DNA of 63,803 bases from Prochlorococcus sp. AG-424-P23 (GCA_003210135.1 QCNK01000008.1:1-63803); one strand, 5' to 3'. Positions 42,093 through 51,721 are shown, numbered from the stretch's first letter. Notes: generated from the sequence alone by a model not told the origin. Program-made: numbers and translations.

Positions 42093-42161
42093 ATTATTAT
42101 GTACTAAAAAGTGTTTTTTTTCTGATTTATTGATACAGTAAAAAATATATGTAATAAAACA

Positions 42162-42785
42162 TTGACTTTTAAATTTAAAAGAAAACGTATTTTATTATCG
42201 GAAAAAAATAAAAACTCTAAAGCAATAGGTTATGCTAGAGCTACTCACAATGAATATGAATATTTAGAAGAGCAAATAAAAAATTTGAAGGAAGAGGGTT
42301 GCAGTTTAGTGTTTTCTGAATTTATAAGCTTAGATGAAGAAATCAAACCCCAACTCAATAAAGCTATAAATTCCTTATCAAAAGGCGATCAATTTATAAT
42401 AACTCAGCTTGACCGAGCATTTAAAAATAAAAAAGAATGTTTAAGTACAATAAATAAACTTATTAATAAGGATATTCAATTGCGAACTTTGACTGGTTTT
42501 TTTGCTGCTAATGAATCTTCTTATGCAAATTCATCAATTTTTAAGATTTTATATGAATTAGATAATTTAGAAGACAAAAGTTTAAGTGAAAGAAAAAAAG
42601 AACAACTATTACGCAGAAAATTGTCTGGAAATAATTTGGGAGGTAGGCCCAAAATAAGTCCTTTAAAAGAATCTTTAGTAATCAGATTACGTAATGAAGG
42701 ATATTCATATCGATCAATAAGATCACAAACTGGAATTGCATTATCAACAATTAGGAGAGTGATTTTGGAGGGAGAAATAACATAA
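42162..42785 (+). CDS. Degenerate serine-recombinase (resolvase) family protein, probable DNA-binding regulator
   Basis: A 207-residue protein with the resolvase N-terminal domain followed by a helix-turn-helix. Landmarks: IGYARATHNEYEYLEEQI (22-39), KPQLNKAINSL, then QLDRAFKN (82-89), an E-helix with LSERKKEQLLRRKLSGNNLGGRP and a C-terminal HTH (GYSYRSIRSQTGIALSTIRRV, 180-200). By alignment with gamma-delta resolvase the nucleophile Ser10 is T28, Arg45 is K62, Arg68 is kept (R85) and Arg71 is K88. Strand exchange is therefore doubtful, while DNA binding looks intact. The start is TTG. No transposase or inverted ends flank it. Confidence 0.7.
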   Translation: MTFKFKRKRILLSEKNKNSKAIGYARATHNEYEYLEEQIKNLKEEGCSLVFSEFISLDEEIKPQLNKAINSLSKGDQFIITQLDRAFKNKKECLSTINKLINKDIQLRTLTGFFAANESSYANSSIFKILYELDNLEDKSLSERKKEQLLRRKLSGNNLGGRPKISPLKESLVIRLRNEGYSYRSIRSQTGIALSTIRRVILEGEIT

Positions 42786-42786
42786 A

Positions 42787-42996
42787 ATGAAGAAAGAAAT
42801 TGAAAATTTAATAAAAGAAAATTTTAAAGATACAGCATTGCGTATTTATGAATTAGATAATGAAGATAGAAAAAGTTTGTTAGCAGAATACAGAGAATGG
42901 ATTATGAATGATTTAGATTTTGAAGAAGTAATGATGCTACCTTATGAAGCCTATACTGATAAATTAGATCCTAATTTCTTAGAAGATTCACTTTAG
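42787..42996 (+). CDS. Small acidic hypothetical protein
   Basis: A 69-residue protein, strongly acidic (many Glu/Asp, e.g. ENLIKENFKDTALRIYELDNEDRK and FEEVMMLPYEAYTDKLDP), mostly helical, with no signal or membrane segment. I recognise no family. It begins one base after the recombinase-like stop, so the two genes form an operon and are probably translated together. Its 3' end overlaps the convergent serine hydrolase by four bases. A partner that modulates the upstream DNA-binding protein is one possibility, without direct evidence. Confidence 0.6.
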   Translation: MKKEIENLIKENFKDTALRIYELDNEDRKSLLAEYREWIMNDLDFEEVMMLPYEAYTDKLDPNFLEDSL

Positions 42997-43901
42997 TCCT
43001 CAATAATATATCTCTTATTAAAATCGTACACTTCTTTTGCTATAAACGGTAAAAGGGAAGAATCTTTGGAATATTGTTCTCCATTACAAAAAACTACTAA
43101 TAAAGTTTGTAGAGATTGATTATTAATCCACCAAGCCGAATCATGTCTAACTTCAGACATTAAGCCTGCTTTACTCCAAAGATTAATGCTTTCCGGTAAT
43201 CCTTCACCCAAAAAACCATCTATTTGATTAAGAGAATCCTTTTTAAGAACAACTTTATTTAAATTTCTTTTTAAAAAACTTCGCAAATTTAAATTATTTT
43301 CTTGATAATCAATATGAATCATTATTTCCTCCAAAACCCTTGCAGCTGAATCGGAGTTCATAGAATTTCTATTTTTATTATCATATCCATAAAATTCTTT
43401 CTCACGACCAAATGGTCCATCATCCCAAGTCTTCTGACAGCAATTTATACCAACCAATTCTTCCCAATTTAAATCATGTAGCCAATCATTTATTATACTT
43501 CTTTGGTATTTCCAATTTTCCCATAGTTCGCCTTCAATACGAGGTCCACTTGTTGTCCCAGTAAGTAAATCAATTAAAAAGCTTGTTGCATTATTACTGG
43601 AGAAAGACAACATTTTACCTACAGCATCAATAATTTCATCTGATAATAATAAACTTCCTTTTTTAATCCAATAAAATGCAGCAAGGCCATAAACTAACTT
43701 GACTATGCTGGCAGGGTAAACCATTTTTTTGTTATTAATGCCAGTGCCAAAACCTTTAAATACACTTTTATTTTCACTTTTATAATTAATCCAAGTTATA
43801 GAAATATCTTCTCTTGAAAAATCTTTATTATGAGAGCATACTCTCCTTAAAATATGATTTAAGGCTAGACCCATCTCCTGACTTAAATAGTAAAAGGACA
43901 T
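42993..43901 (-). CDS. Class A beta-lactamase-like serine hydrolase
   Basis: A 302-residue penicillin-recognising-fold protein. The active-site S65-x-x-K68 is in PASIVKL; an S-x-N motif is at FSSNNATSF (101-104); the KTG triad appears as K244-A-G246 (WSKAGLMSE). A MNSDSAARVLEEI helix matches the family helix before the KTG strand. No clear Glu166 omega-loop and no signal peptide are visible, so it may be a cytosolic esterase, amidase or DD-peptidase rather than a resistance enzyme. The ATG is three bases from the divergent NlpC start; M10 is an alternative start. Confidence 0.72.
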   Translation of the reverse strand: MSFYYLSQEMGLALNHILRRVCSHNKDFSREDISITWINYKSENKSVFKGFGTGINNKKMVYPASIVKLVYGLAAFYWIKKGSLLLSDEIIDAVGKMLSFSSNNATSFLIDLLTGTTSGPRIEGELWENWKYQRSIINDWLHDLNWEELVGINCCQKTWDDGPFGREKEFYGYDNKNRNSMNSDSAARVLEEIMIHIDYQENNLNLRSFLKRNLNKVVLKKDSLNQIDGFLGEGLPESINLWSKAGLMSEVRHDSAWWINNQSLQTLLVVFCNGEQYSKDSSLLPFIAKEVYDFNKRYIIED

Positions 43902-43904
43902 TGT

Positions 43905-44663
43905 ATGGAAATTTATAAAAATCCTATCTCACTATTTAAACAAACTAATTTTTCAAAAACTATTTGGTGGAAATTAAAAGTTAATATTTCGGGATATCAA
44001 AATGAAACAGAAGATAAATTAGTTACTGAAATATTTAAAAATAGAATTTTTAGACTTATTTATCCAAATATTTATCAAAACAACCATAAATTTTCAAGAA
44101 TACTAGTTCAACTATATGAAGATGGTTACGTCTGTTGGATAAATTTAAATGGATTAATTATTGAGAAATATGAATTAGAAAAACCTGAAAATTCAAAAAA
44201 AGAACACTTATTTATAAAAGATAAAGTTAACTCAATTTTAAAATGGATCAAGGATCAATCTGAGTTGAATAATGAATATCTTTGGGGAGGTACATTAGGA
44301 CCCAATTTTGATTGTTCTGGATTAATTCAGACTGCTTTTTTAAAGCATCAGATTTATATACCTCGAGACTCTTTTCAAATAAAAAGTTTTTGTAAGCACC
44401 TTTTTTATTACAAAGAATCGTATGAAGCTCTACTACCTGGCGATCTTTTATTTTTTGGAAATAAAGAAAAATGTGATCATATTGGAATCTACAAAGGAGA
44501 CGGATACTATTACCATAGCTCTGGAATGGATTTTGGCAGAAATGGAATAGGATTAGATACCCTAAAAAAGTCTAATGATACAATCTCATTGCATTATAAA
44601 TCTAAACTAATTTCGGCAGGACGAGTAGTTAGAAATTATAGATGGGACCGAACTATACGTTAA
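43905..44663 (+). CDS. NlpC/P60 family murein peptidase
   Basis: A 252-residue protein: N-terminal SH3-like region (about 20-95) and a C-terminal NlpC/P60 domain with catalytic C137 (FDCSGL), H192 (CDHIGIY) and H204 (YYHSSG). The architecture and length resemble the Anabaena/Nostoc gamma-D-glutamyl-diamino acid endopeptidases that act on free murein peptides. No signal peptide is seen, which fits a recycling role in the cytosol. An AAAGGA six bases before the ATG is a good ribosome site and lies inside the first codons of the opposite gene. Confidence 0.82.
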   Translation: MEIYKNPISLFKQTNFSKTIWWKLKVNISGYQNETEDKLVTEIFKNRIFRLIYPNIYQNNHKFSRILVQLYEDGYVCWINLNGLIIEKYELEKPENSKKEHLFIKDKVNSILKWIKDQSELNNEYLWGGTLGPNFDCSGLIQTAFLKHQIYIPRDSFQIKSFCKHLFYYKESYEALLPGDLLFFGNKEKCDHIGIYKGDGYYYHSSGMDFGRNGIGLDTLKKSNDTISLHYKSKLISAGRVVRNYRWDRTIR

Positions 44664-44727
44664 TTAATAGAGCTCACCTTTAAATTTTAAATTAAATTTA
44701 AATATTTCTTATTTTTTGATTTAGGAA

Positions 44728-45327
44728 TTAACCAGCAGTCCAAATATTTTTAATGATTGGCATTATGGAATCTAAGTGTAATGTCCCAACAAGTAACCAA
44801 GCAAAAACAGCTCCTCCACAGCCTCCTAACCAAAATCCACTTGTAAAATCAGCCCAACCAGCTCTTGTAAATAAGTCCTTTGGAGGATTATTAACAGTCG
44901 CATCTGGAGGTTGAATATTAGGTGCTTTACCAGGTGCATTGTACAGAACAAAAAGTGCTGTCAAAATATGAACAGCTCCAATAGTAGCGAGAAGCCCAGC
45001 TGTTAGAGCAAATTCGGAATTTCTTAATGGGCCAGTCATAGTAAAAGGTCCGTATAGAAGATATCCAAAAGCTGCTCCAGTTTCTAAACCTCTAAAATTA
45101 GGGGAAATACCTTCTCTGTAAAAAGGTAAATTATTTATAAAGGCTTTTGTAAAATAACCACTATTAACTGGAGTAGCTAAATTACCAACACAAGGATCAG
45201 CAACTGTTTTTACTGCCCATTGTTCTGCTACGCCAATATCATTTGGTTGTACAGATGTATCTATGTATTTCTCATCAAACTTAATAGAACTTGTTGATTC
45301 AGAGAATGATTTTTGAAAGTCGCTCAT
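44728..45327 (-). CDS. psaL: Photosystem I subunit XI
   Basis: A 199-residue PsaL, the subunit that holds PSI trimers together. Three membrane segments are seen (about 65-85, 95-125 and 165-190), with the [17 protein letters not shown] and [26 protein letters not shown] blocks conserved. It lies 28 bases after psaI in the same direction. It is convergent with the NlpC gene, with a 64-base AT-rich spacer between stops and no clear terminator. Confidence 0.96.
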   Translation of the reverse strand: MSDFQKSFSESTSSIKFDEKYIDTSVQPNDIGVAEQWAVKTVADPCVGNLATPVNSGYFTKAFINNLPFYREGISPNFRGLETGAAFGYLLYGPFTMTGPLRNSEFALTAGLLATIGAVHILTALFVLYNAPGKAPNIQPPDATVNNPPKDLFTRAGWADFTSGFWLGGCGGAVFAWLLVGTLHLDSIMPIIKNIWTAG

Positions 45328-45355
45328 TTTTTTAATAGTTTAGTGTTTGATAATT

Positions 45356-45469
45356 TTATTCAGTTGCTGTAATTAATCTTCCAATCAATACGATAAAAAC
45401 AGCAGGCATTGCTATACCAATTAATGGAACAAAAATTGAGGGTAAAAGACTTGGTAAATCAGATGGCAT
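45356..45469 (-). CDS. psaI: Photosystem I subunit VIII
   Basis: A 37-residue single-helix protein found by translating the psaL upstream spacer: MPSDLPSLLPSIFVPLIGIA then a hydrophobic helix and RLITATE at the end. This matches PsaI in length, sequence pattern (FVPLIGxxxPA) and position directly before psaL. PsaI helps assemble PsaL into PSI. It probably shares a transcript with psaL. Confidence 0.93.
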   Translation of the reverse strand: MPSDLPSLLPSIFVPLIGIAMPAVFIVLIGRLITATE

Positions 45470-45561
45470 AGTTCTTTAAACATCTTTAAACACTCTAGTA
45501 TTTATCTGCGAAATAGTGTTAATTTTATTACTGGATGATATAAAAATTATTAACTTTTTAC

Positions 45562-45942
45562 ATGATAAATTTTTTCGCAATTTTACTTATTATTTTTATA
45601 GGAATATTACTTCTAGTTTTAAAAAAAAGAAGCTTTAAAAAATTTTTAAATAAAAGAAATTTAAATTCTATTAAATTAAACAAAAATAATAAATTTTCAT
45701 CTAATAAAAATAGTTTTTTATACAATAACGAAGAAAAAAAGTACTCAGTATTTTATAAAAATTCTCAAAGAAATAAAATGATTAGTCTTTTTCAGGGTAA
45801 TACAGAAAATAAATTAAAGGCATTAAAAATTGCGGAAGAATTGGCTGATAAATCAACATTACCAATTTTACGAAAAGGCTTAAGAGATATTTCTCCTGAA
45901 GTCGTTGAAATTTCAGCTTTATTAATAAGAAAGTTCAAGTAA
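45562..45942 (+). CDS. Membrane-anchored hypothetical protein with a HEAT-like C-terminus
   Basis: A 126-residue protein: a hydrophobic N-terminal anchor (residues 2-20), a basic, Asn/Lys-rich linker, then a helical C-terminus (about 75-126: FQGNTENKLKALKIAEELAD...LPILRKGLRDISPEVVEISA) resembling one or two HEAT-type repeats. No family is recognised with certainty. It is divergent from psaI (92 bases) and convergent with the glycosyltransferase. A peripheral scaffold role is possible but unproven. Confidence 0.6.
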   Translation: MINFFAILLIIFIGILLLVLKKRSFKKFLNKRNLNSIKLNKNNKFSSNKNSFLYNNEEKKYSVFYKNSQRNKMISLFQGNTENKLKALKIAEELADKSTLPILRKGLRDISPEVVEISALLIRKFK

Positions 45943-45946
45943 ACAA

Positions 45947-46909
45947 TCAATTTTGCTTAGCACTATTTATTGATCTAATTCTGTAAATTGGACGACTTTG
46001 ACTTTCATGATAAGTCCTAATTAAAAGTTCGCTCAATAATCCAAAACTAAATAATTGAACACCAGCAATTCCTAATATTAATGCAAAAATCAGCAACGGA
46101 CGATTTCCAATATCTTCACCCATTATTTTTAAAACTATCAAATAAGAACTTATCGCAAGGCTAATGAAAATACTTATAATTCCAACAAAACCAAATCCAT
46201 ACATCGGTCTTGTTAAAAATTTAGTCATAAACCAAACAGTTAGTAAATCCATTAAAACTCTAAAAGTTCTATCAATTCCATATTTACTAGATCCATATTG
46301 CCTGCTCCTATGATTTACTTTAATTTCTTTGATTCTTGCACCTTCAATATTTGCTAAAACGGGCAAAAACCTGTGAAGTTCCCCATACAACTTTATATCT
46401 TCTATTATTTCTTTCTTAAACGCTTTTAATGAGCAACCGTAGTCATGCAACTTCAAGCCTGTTACGTGAGCTATTAACTTATTCGCTATTTTTGATGGTA
46501 TCTTTCTATTAATTAATTTATCTTTTCTATCAAACCTCCAACCACAAACTAAATCATAACCATTGTTAATTTCTGAAATTAATAAAGGAATATCATTTGG
46601 ATCATTCTGTAAATCACCATCCAAAGTAATAACAATATCGCCCTTAGAATTATCAAAGCCAGCTGACATAGCTGCAGTTTGCCCATAATTTTTGCGAAGA
46701 GAAATTACTGACAATTCTTTAATTTTGAGAGTTAGTTGCTTTAATAATTGATGAGTATTATCTTTAGAACCATCATTTACAACAATCAATTCAAAATTAA
46801 ATTTTTGAGATGACATTACATTTATAACTTCATCCAATAAAAGACCAATACTCTCGCTTTCATTGAAAACCGGGACGATAATAGAAATTAATTGTTTTAT
46901 ATCTGACAT
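45947..46909 (-). CDS. Membrane-bound family 2 glycosyltransferase (DPM1/GtrB type)
   Basis: A 320-residue polyprenyl-phosphate glycosyltransferase-like protein: ISIIVPVFNESES (8-20), VNDGSKDNT, the D97-G-D99 metal site in ITLDGDLQNDP, and two C-terminal membrane helices (about 237-262 and 270-295). Such enzymes charge undecaprenyl phosphate with a sugar for surface-glycan decoration. The sugar is not predictable here. It lies downstream of psaB but is separated from it by a strong terminator. Confidence 0.85.
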   Translation of the reverse strand: MSDIKQLISIIVPVFNESESIGLLLDEVINVMSSQKFNFELIVVNDGSKDNTHQLLKQLTLKIKELSVISLRKNYGQTAAMSAGFDNSKGDIVITLDGDLQNDPNDIPLLISEINNGYDLVCGWRFDRKDKLINRKIPSKIANKLIAHVTGLKLHDYGCSLKAFKKEIIEDIKLYGELHRFLPVLANIEGARIKEIKVNHRSRQYGSSKYGIDRTFRVLMDLLTVWFMTKFLTRPMYGFGFVGIISIFISLAISSYLIVLKIMGEDIGNRPLLIFALILGIAGVQLFSFGLLSELLIRTYHESQSRPIYRIRSINSAKQN

Positions 46910-46962
46910 TTATATTTAATAGTAATTACATAATTTTAACTTAATTTAGAACATAAAAATTA

Positions 46963-46994
46963 AACAAAAAAAATCACCACAAAAGTGGTGATTT
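46963..46994 (-). terminator. Rho-independent terminator of psaA-psaB
   Basis: AAATCACCAC (46971-46980) and GTGGTGATTT (46985-46994) pair perfectly around a four-base loop. In the direction of psaB transcription the stem is followed by a run of eight U (46973-46966) and more U-rich sequence. It begins 19 bases after the psaB stop. This is the clearest intrinsic terminator in the window. Confidence 0.92.
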
Positions 46995-47012
46995 AAATTA
47001 TTTAAGGAAAAT

Positions 47013-49241
47013 TTAACCAAACTTACCTGAAGTAGATGCGATAACAAATGCGCCGAATGTAAGTATGTTTCCAATCGTGAAATGTGCTAGTCCAACTAAT
47101 CTAGCTTGAACAATTGAAAGTGCAACTGGCTTATCTCTCCAGCCAACAAGGTTAGCAATTGGAGTACGCTGATGTGCCCAAACTAATGTTTCAATTAACT
47201 CTTGCCAGTAACCACGCCATGATATTAAGAACATGAAACCTGTAGCCCAGACTAAGTGACCAAATAGGAACATCCAAGCCCAAGGAGATAGAGAATTTAC
47301 TCCAAATGGATTATATCCATTAATAAGTTGAGCAGAGTTTAACCAGAGATAATCTCTGAACCAACCCATCAGATAAGTTCCTGATTCGTTAAATTGTGCT
47401 ACATTACCCTGCCAAATTGCTAGATGTTTCCAATGCCAGTAGAAAGTTACCCATGCTAGTAGATTTAATGCCCAGAACATAGCTAAGTACATAGCGTCCC
47501 AAGATGAACTATCACAAGTACCTCCACGTCCAGGTCCATCGCAAGGGAATGCATAACCTAAATCTTTCTTATCAGGAATTAATTTTGTTCCTCTAGCATC
47601 AAGTGCACCTTTTATAAGGATTAATGCAGTTGTATGAAGCCCTAAAGCGATAGCATGGTGAACTAAGAAATCTGCAGGGCCTATAGGTAAGAAAGCACTT
47701 AATGCATCTTGTCTATTGATAAGATCCATCCAGTAATGATTACCTGGTAATGAATTAGCTGCGAGAGTTGCTGAACTTGTAGGATCAGATAATAAAGCGT
47801 TAAAGCCATACATCATCTTACCTTGAGCAGCTTGAACGAATTGAGCAAATACTGGCTCAATTAGAATTTGCTTTTCAGGATTACCAAAAGCTACAACAAC
47901 ATCATTGTGAACATAAATTCCAAGAGTGTGGAATCCTAGCAACATGGTTACCCAACTAAGGTGACTTATTAAAGCTTCCTTTGTTCCAAGTACTCTTGCT
48001 AGTACATTATCTTTGTTTAATTCAGGATCGTAGTCTCTCACAAAGAAAATTGCTCCGTGTGCAAAAGCACCAACCATCAAGAACATTGCTATGTACTGAT
48101 GATGACTATATAGAGCAGATTGTGTGGTGTAGTCCCTGGCAATAAAAGCATAAGAGGGAAGCGCACCCATATGTTGGGCTACAAGAGAAGTTGCTACACC
48201 AAGTGATGCTAATGCTAATCCAAGTTGGAAATGTAGTGAGTTATTTACAGTTTCATATATTCCATCGTGGTTAATTCCGAAACTACCTTTATGAGGATCA
48301 TTAGGGTGCCTTGTATTATGAGCTTCTGTAATTTCTTTTAGGCTATGACCAATACCAAAGGTATTTCTATACATATGACCAGCAATTACAAAAACTGTCC
48401 CAATCGCAATATGGTGATGCGCAATGTCAGTAAGCCATAATGCTTCACTTTGAGGATGAAGACCCCCTAAGAAAGTAAAGATTGCTGTTCCAGCTCCCTC
48501 AGCAGTTCCAAATACTTGATCTAGAGAATCAGGATTTTGAGCATATGCTCCCCAGTTTAGAGTAAAGAAAGGAGCTAGTCCTGCAGGATGTGGAAGCACT
48601 GTTAACCAGTTATCCCAACCTACATGTTGTCCCCTTGATTCAGGTATAGCAACATGAACCAAATGACCTGTCCAAGCGATACTACTAAAACCAAATAAGA
48701 CAGCTAGATGATGATTTAATCTTGACTCTGCATTTTTAAACCAAGCTAGAGAAGGTCTGAATTTTGGCTGTAAATGTAGCCAACCTGCAAATAGAGTCCA
48801 ACAAGCCAAAATACTCATAAATATTGAAGCTTGGAAAAGTTGCTCATTAGTTCTCATTCCAATTGTGTACCACCAATGGTAGAGACCTGAATAAGCTATG
48901 TTTACTGGACCACTAGCTCCAGCTTGTGTCATTGCCTCTGTGATACCAGATCCAAAATGTGGATCCCAAATAGCATGAGCAATAGGACGGACGTGGGTTG
49001 GATCAAGTACAAATTGCTCGAAGTTACCTTGCCAAGCAATATGAAACAAGTTACCAGCTACCCAAAGGGCAATTATTGCTAGATGACCAAAATGTGTAGA
49101 AAAAAGCTTCTGATAAAGCTTTTCTTCGGTCATACCATCATGACTTTCAAAGTCGTGAGCGGTAGCTATTCCGTACCATATTCGTCGGGTTGTAGGGTCC
49201 TGAGCTAGACCCTGGTTAAATGATGGAAATTTTGTTGCCAT
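47013..49241 (-). CDS. psaB: Photosystem I P700 apoprotein A2
   Basis: A 742-residue reaction-centre core protein with eleven membrane helices binding chlorophyll, carotenoid, phylloquinone and half of the F_X cluster. The F_X loop [18 protein letters not shown] supplies C567 and C576. The many paired His in membrane segments (e.g. [14 protein letters not shown]) are chlorophyll ligands. It lies 27 bases after psaA in a two-gene operon that ends at a strong terminator. Confidence 0.99.
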   Translation of the reverse strand: MATKFPSFNQGLAQDPTTRRIWYGIATAHDFESHDGMTEEKLYQKLFSTHFGHLAIIALWVAGNLFHIAWQGNFEQFVLDPTHVRPIAHAIWDPHFGSGITEAMTQAGASGPVNIAYSGLYHWWYTIGMRTNEQLFQASIFMSILACWTLFAGWLHLQPKFRPSLAWFKNAESRLNHHLAVLFGFSSIAWTGHLVHVAIPESRGQHVGWDNWLTVLPHPAGLAPFFTLNWGAYAQNPDSLDQVFGTAEGAGTAIFTFLGGLHPQSEALWLTDIAHHHIAIGTVFVIAGHMYRNTFGIGHSLKEITEAHNTRHPNDPHKGSFGINHDGIYETVNNSLHFQLGLALASLGVATSLVAQHMGALPSYAFIARDYTTQSALYSHHQYIAMFLMVGAFAHGAIFFVRDYDPELNKDNVLARVLGTKEALISHLSWVTMLLGFHTLGIYVHNDVVVAFGNPEKQILIEPVFAQFVQAAQGKMMYGFNALLSDPTSSATLAANSLPGNHYWMDLINRQDALSAFLPIGPADFLVHHAIALGLHTTALILIKGALDARGTKLIPDKKDLGYAFPCDGPGRGGTCDSSSWDAMYLAMFWALNLLAWVTFYWHWKHLAIWQGNVAQFNESGTYLMGWFRDYLWLNSAQLINGYNPFGVNSLSPWAWMFLFGHLVWATGFMFLISWRGYWQELIETLVWAHQRTPIANLVGWRDKPVALSIVQARLVGLAHFTIGNILTFGAFVIASTSGKFG

Positions 49242-49268
49242 TGAATTAAAAAGGTGAAGTTCAGGTAA

Positions 49269-51572
49269 TTAGCCCAAGCCGAAAAGGCGAGCATGGAAGA
49301 AAGCCCATGTGGTAGCAATACCACCGACAAGGAAGTGTGTTACACCTACTGCTCTACCCTGAGTGATAGATAAAGCTCTTGGTTGAATGGTTGGAGCAAC
49401 TTTAAGTTTGTTGTGTGCCCAAACAATTGATTCGAATAATTCTTGCCAATATCCCCTTCCACTAAAGAGGAACATTAAACTAAATGCCCATATGAAGTGA
49501 GCTCCTAAGAACATCAAACCGTACATGCTTATTGATTGACCATAACTTGTTAATACTTGAGAAGCTTGCGCCCAAAGAAAATCTCTTAACCAACCGTTAA
49601 TAGTAATGGCACTTTGTGCGAAGTTACCACCAGTAAGTCCCCAAACATCACTTTGCATTTTCCAAGAAAAGTGGAAAATTACTATTGATAAACAGTTATA
49701 CATCCAGAAAAGAGCTAAGAACACATGGTCCCATGAAGAGACTTGACATGTACCACCTCTTCCAGGTCCATCACAAGGGAATCTAAATCCTAAAGAAGCT
49801 TTATCAGGGATCAACCTTGAACTTCTTGCATAAAGTACTCCTTTGAGAAGTATTAAAACAGTTACGTGAATTTGGAAAGCATGAATATGATGAATCATTA
49901 AATCAGCTGTCCCTAATGAAATTGGAGCTATAGCAACCTTTCCACCCACTTCTACTAAACTTCCATTAAAAACTTCACTTAAAGCTTTGTGAGGTAAAGC
50001 TTCTGCAGTACCTGCTAAAAGAGAAGTTCCAACAGCAGATGCTTGAATACTTTGCACCCATTGAGCAAAAATTGGCTGAAGTTGAATTGCAGAATCACTA
50101 AACATATCTTGGGGTCTACCCAAAGCTCTCATAGTATCGTTGTGAATATAGAGTCCAAAACTATGAAATCCTAACCACATACATACCCAGTTCAAGTGAC
50201 TAATTAAAGCATCTCTTGCTTTAAGGATTCTGTCTAATACATTATCGATATGTTTTGCTGGATCGTAATCTCTAACCATTGCAATTCCAGCATGCGCGCC
50301 TGCACCTACTATGAATAATCCACCTATCCACATGTGATGGGTAAATAATCCAAGAACTGTCATGTAGTCAGTAGCTATATAGGGATATGGAGGCATCGCA
50401 TACATGTGATGAGATACAAGTATGCTTATTGATCCAAGCATTGCAAGGTTTACCGCAAGCTGTGCATGTCTACTTTCTGCCATGAACTCAAAAAGACCTT
50501 GATGACCTTTAGGAGCAGGGAATAATATTGGGTCTCCTTGCTGTGAATCTAATATTTCTTTCATACTATGACCAATACCATAATTGGTTCTATACATATG
50601 ACCACCAATGATTGCTATCACACCAAATGCTAAATGATGATGTGAAACATCAGTCATCCATAAGCTTCCTGTAACAGGGTTAAGTCCACCTTTGAAAGTA
50701 AGGAAGTCTGAGAAAGCTAACCAGTTTAAACTAAAGAAATTACCTGTACCACTTGCTAAGCCTGGAAATATCTGACCAATAATTTGTGGATCACAGAGTT
50801 GATGCGGCATAGGCATATCTGCAATAGTTGCTATTTCTTTACCATTAATGACTAAAGGAGAGCCTGCATCAATTGCATCTAAGAGAGCTGCTGTAGGAGC
50901 TCCAATATGAATACAATGGCCAGCCCATGCTAAAGATCCTAGTCCTACTAAACCAGCTATATGGTGGTTAAGCATAGACTCAATATCTTGGAACCACTCC
51001 ATTTTTGGAGCCGCTTTGTGATAATGAAAAATTCCCGCATGAAGCATAAGTGCAGCCATTACTACAGCACCTATTGCTAATGCCATCAGTTCACTCTCGT
51101 TAGTAATTCCCCATGCTCTCCACATGTGGAATATTCCAGAACTAATTTGAATCCCGTTGTAGTTAGCACCAAGATCAGCATTAAGCATTTCTTGACCAAC
51201 AATTGCCCAAACTTGCTGAGCTCCTGGTTTGACATGAGTTGGATCAGCTAACCAACCTGAATAATTAGAAAATCTTGCTCCATGGAAAAATGCAGCACTC
51301 ATCCATATAAAGATAACTGCAAGGTGTCCAAAATGAGCTGAAAAGATTTTTCTTGTTGCTTCTTCAGCATCGCCTGTATGCACATCAAAATCGTGTGCAT
51401 CTGCATGCAAATTCCAGATCCAAGTTGTAGTTTTTGGACCCTTAGATAATTTACTTGACCAGAAACCTGGCTTATCTAATTTGGCAAAATCAATCGGTCT
51501 TGGATCAGCCTTAACAGGATCCTCCAAAACTTTTTTGTTTTTTTCTCCACTTTCTGGTGGGCTGATGGTCAT
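49269..51572 (-). CDS. psaA: Photosystem I P700 apoprotein A1
   Basis: A 767-residue PSI core protein, partner of PsaB in the P700 heterodimer. The F_X loop [18 protein letters not shown] gives C600 and C609, and the chlorophyll-ligand His pattern is intact across eleven helices. A good ribosome site (GAGG, seven bases before the ATG) is present. The upstream region holds stacked dyads (51603-51681) that would form the leader of the transcript. Confidence 0.99.
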   Translation of the reverse strand: MTISPPESGEKNKKVLEDPVKADPRPIDFAKLDKPGFWSSKLSKGPKTTTWIWNLHADAHDFDVHTGDAEEATRKIFSAHFGHLAVIFIWMSAAFFHGARFSNYSGWLADPTHVKPGAQQVWAIVGQEMLNADLGANYNGIQISSGIFHMWRAWGITNESELMALAIGAVVMAALMLHAGIFHYHKAAPKMEWFQDIESMLNHHIAGLVGLGSLAWAGHCIHIGAPTAALLDAIDAGSPLVINGKEIATIADMPMPHQLCDPQIIGQIFPGLASGTGNFFSLNWLAFSDFLTFKGGLNPVTGSLWMTDVSHHHLAFGVIAIIGGHMYRTNYGIGHSMKEILDSQQGDPILFPAPKGHQGLFEFMAESRHAQLAVNLAMLGSISILVSHHMYAMPPYPYIATDYMTVLGLFTHHMWIGGLFIVGAGAHAGIAMVRDYDPAKHIDNVLDRILKARDALISHLNWVCMWLGFHSFGLYIHNDTMRALGRPQDMFSDSAIQLQPIFAQWVQSIQASAVGTSLLAGTAEALPHKALSEVFNGSLVEVGGKVAIAPISLGTADLMIHHIHAFQIHVTVLILLKGVLYARSSRLIPDKASLGFRFPCDGPGRGGTCQVSSWDHVFLALFWMYNCLSIVIFHFSWKMQSDVWGLTGGNFAQSAITINGWLRDFLWAQASQVLTSYGQSISMYGLMFLGAHFIWAFSLMFLFSGRGYWQELFESIVWAHNKLKVAPTIQPRALSITQGRAVGVTHFLVGGIATTWAFFHARLFGLG

Positions 51573-51602
51573 CTAGCACCTCGAAAATAATTGACATTAA
51601 AG

Positions 51603-51681
51603 CCGACTGATCGGATCTTGAACTTATTTTTAATCATAATGTTCAAGAAAACGAATCCTTCGGAACTTTAGATATTCGTTT
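51603..51681 (-). promoter_or_regulatory. Stacked hairpins in the predicted psaA 5' leader
   Basis: Two perfect inverted repeats of identical geometry (8-bp arms, 17-base loop, 33 bases each) abut exactly at 51648/51649, and a 4-bp GC hairpin with a four-base loop (51603-51614) follows after one base. A minus-strand TATTAT at 51687-51692 would start transcription near 51680, so the RNA would begin with the first stem. Protection of the 5' end or light-dependent control is inferred. Confidence 0.55.
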
Positions 51682-51686
51682 CAAAA

Positions 51687-51692
51687 ATAATA
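51687..51692 (-). promoter_or_regulatory. Candidate -10 box for psaA-psaB
   Basis: TATTAT on the minus strand, predicting a start near 51680 and a leader of about 108 bases. The GTAACAA/TTGTTAC dyad 30-60 bases upstream could be a regulator site. A clean RpaB-type HLR1 tandem repeat was not found. Confidence 0.4.
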
Positions 51693-51721
51693 AGGCAAAG
51701 ATTCTTTCGTTATGCATTAAC

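Larger units (their letters stand above)
41819..42161. other. Divergent lipA / recombinase-like spacer, 343 bases, with iterated boxes
   Basis: No ORF with a start is longer than a few codons. It holds: a perfect palindrome GCCTATAGGC at 41833-41842; a direct repeat TCCATCAAT...AATTAAAA at 41934-41950 and 41990-42003; three plus-strand AGAACA boxes at 42018-42023, 42032-42037 and 42044-42049; a T-run at about 42060-42069; and a TATAAT at 42087-42092. Some repetition is expected by chance in such AT-rich DNA, but the boxes cluster upstream of a gene coding a DNA-binding protein. Confidence 0.5.

Noticed and set aside
42162..42785. Insertion sequence or invertible element around the recombinase-like gene
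   Set aside because: No transposase, terminal inverted repeats, target duplication or inverted crossover sites were seen, and the active site looks degenerate.
44664..44727. Terminator between the NlpC gene and psaL
   Set aside because: The AT-only partial palindrome (TTTAAATTT...AAATTTAAA) has no GC stem or clean U-tract; too weak to call.
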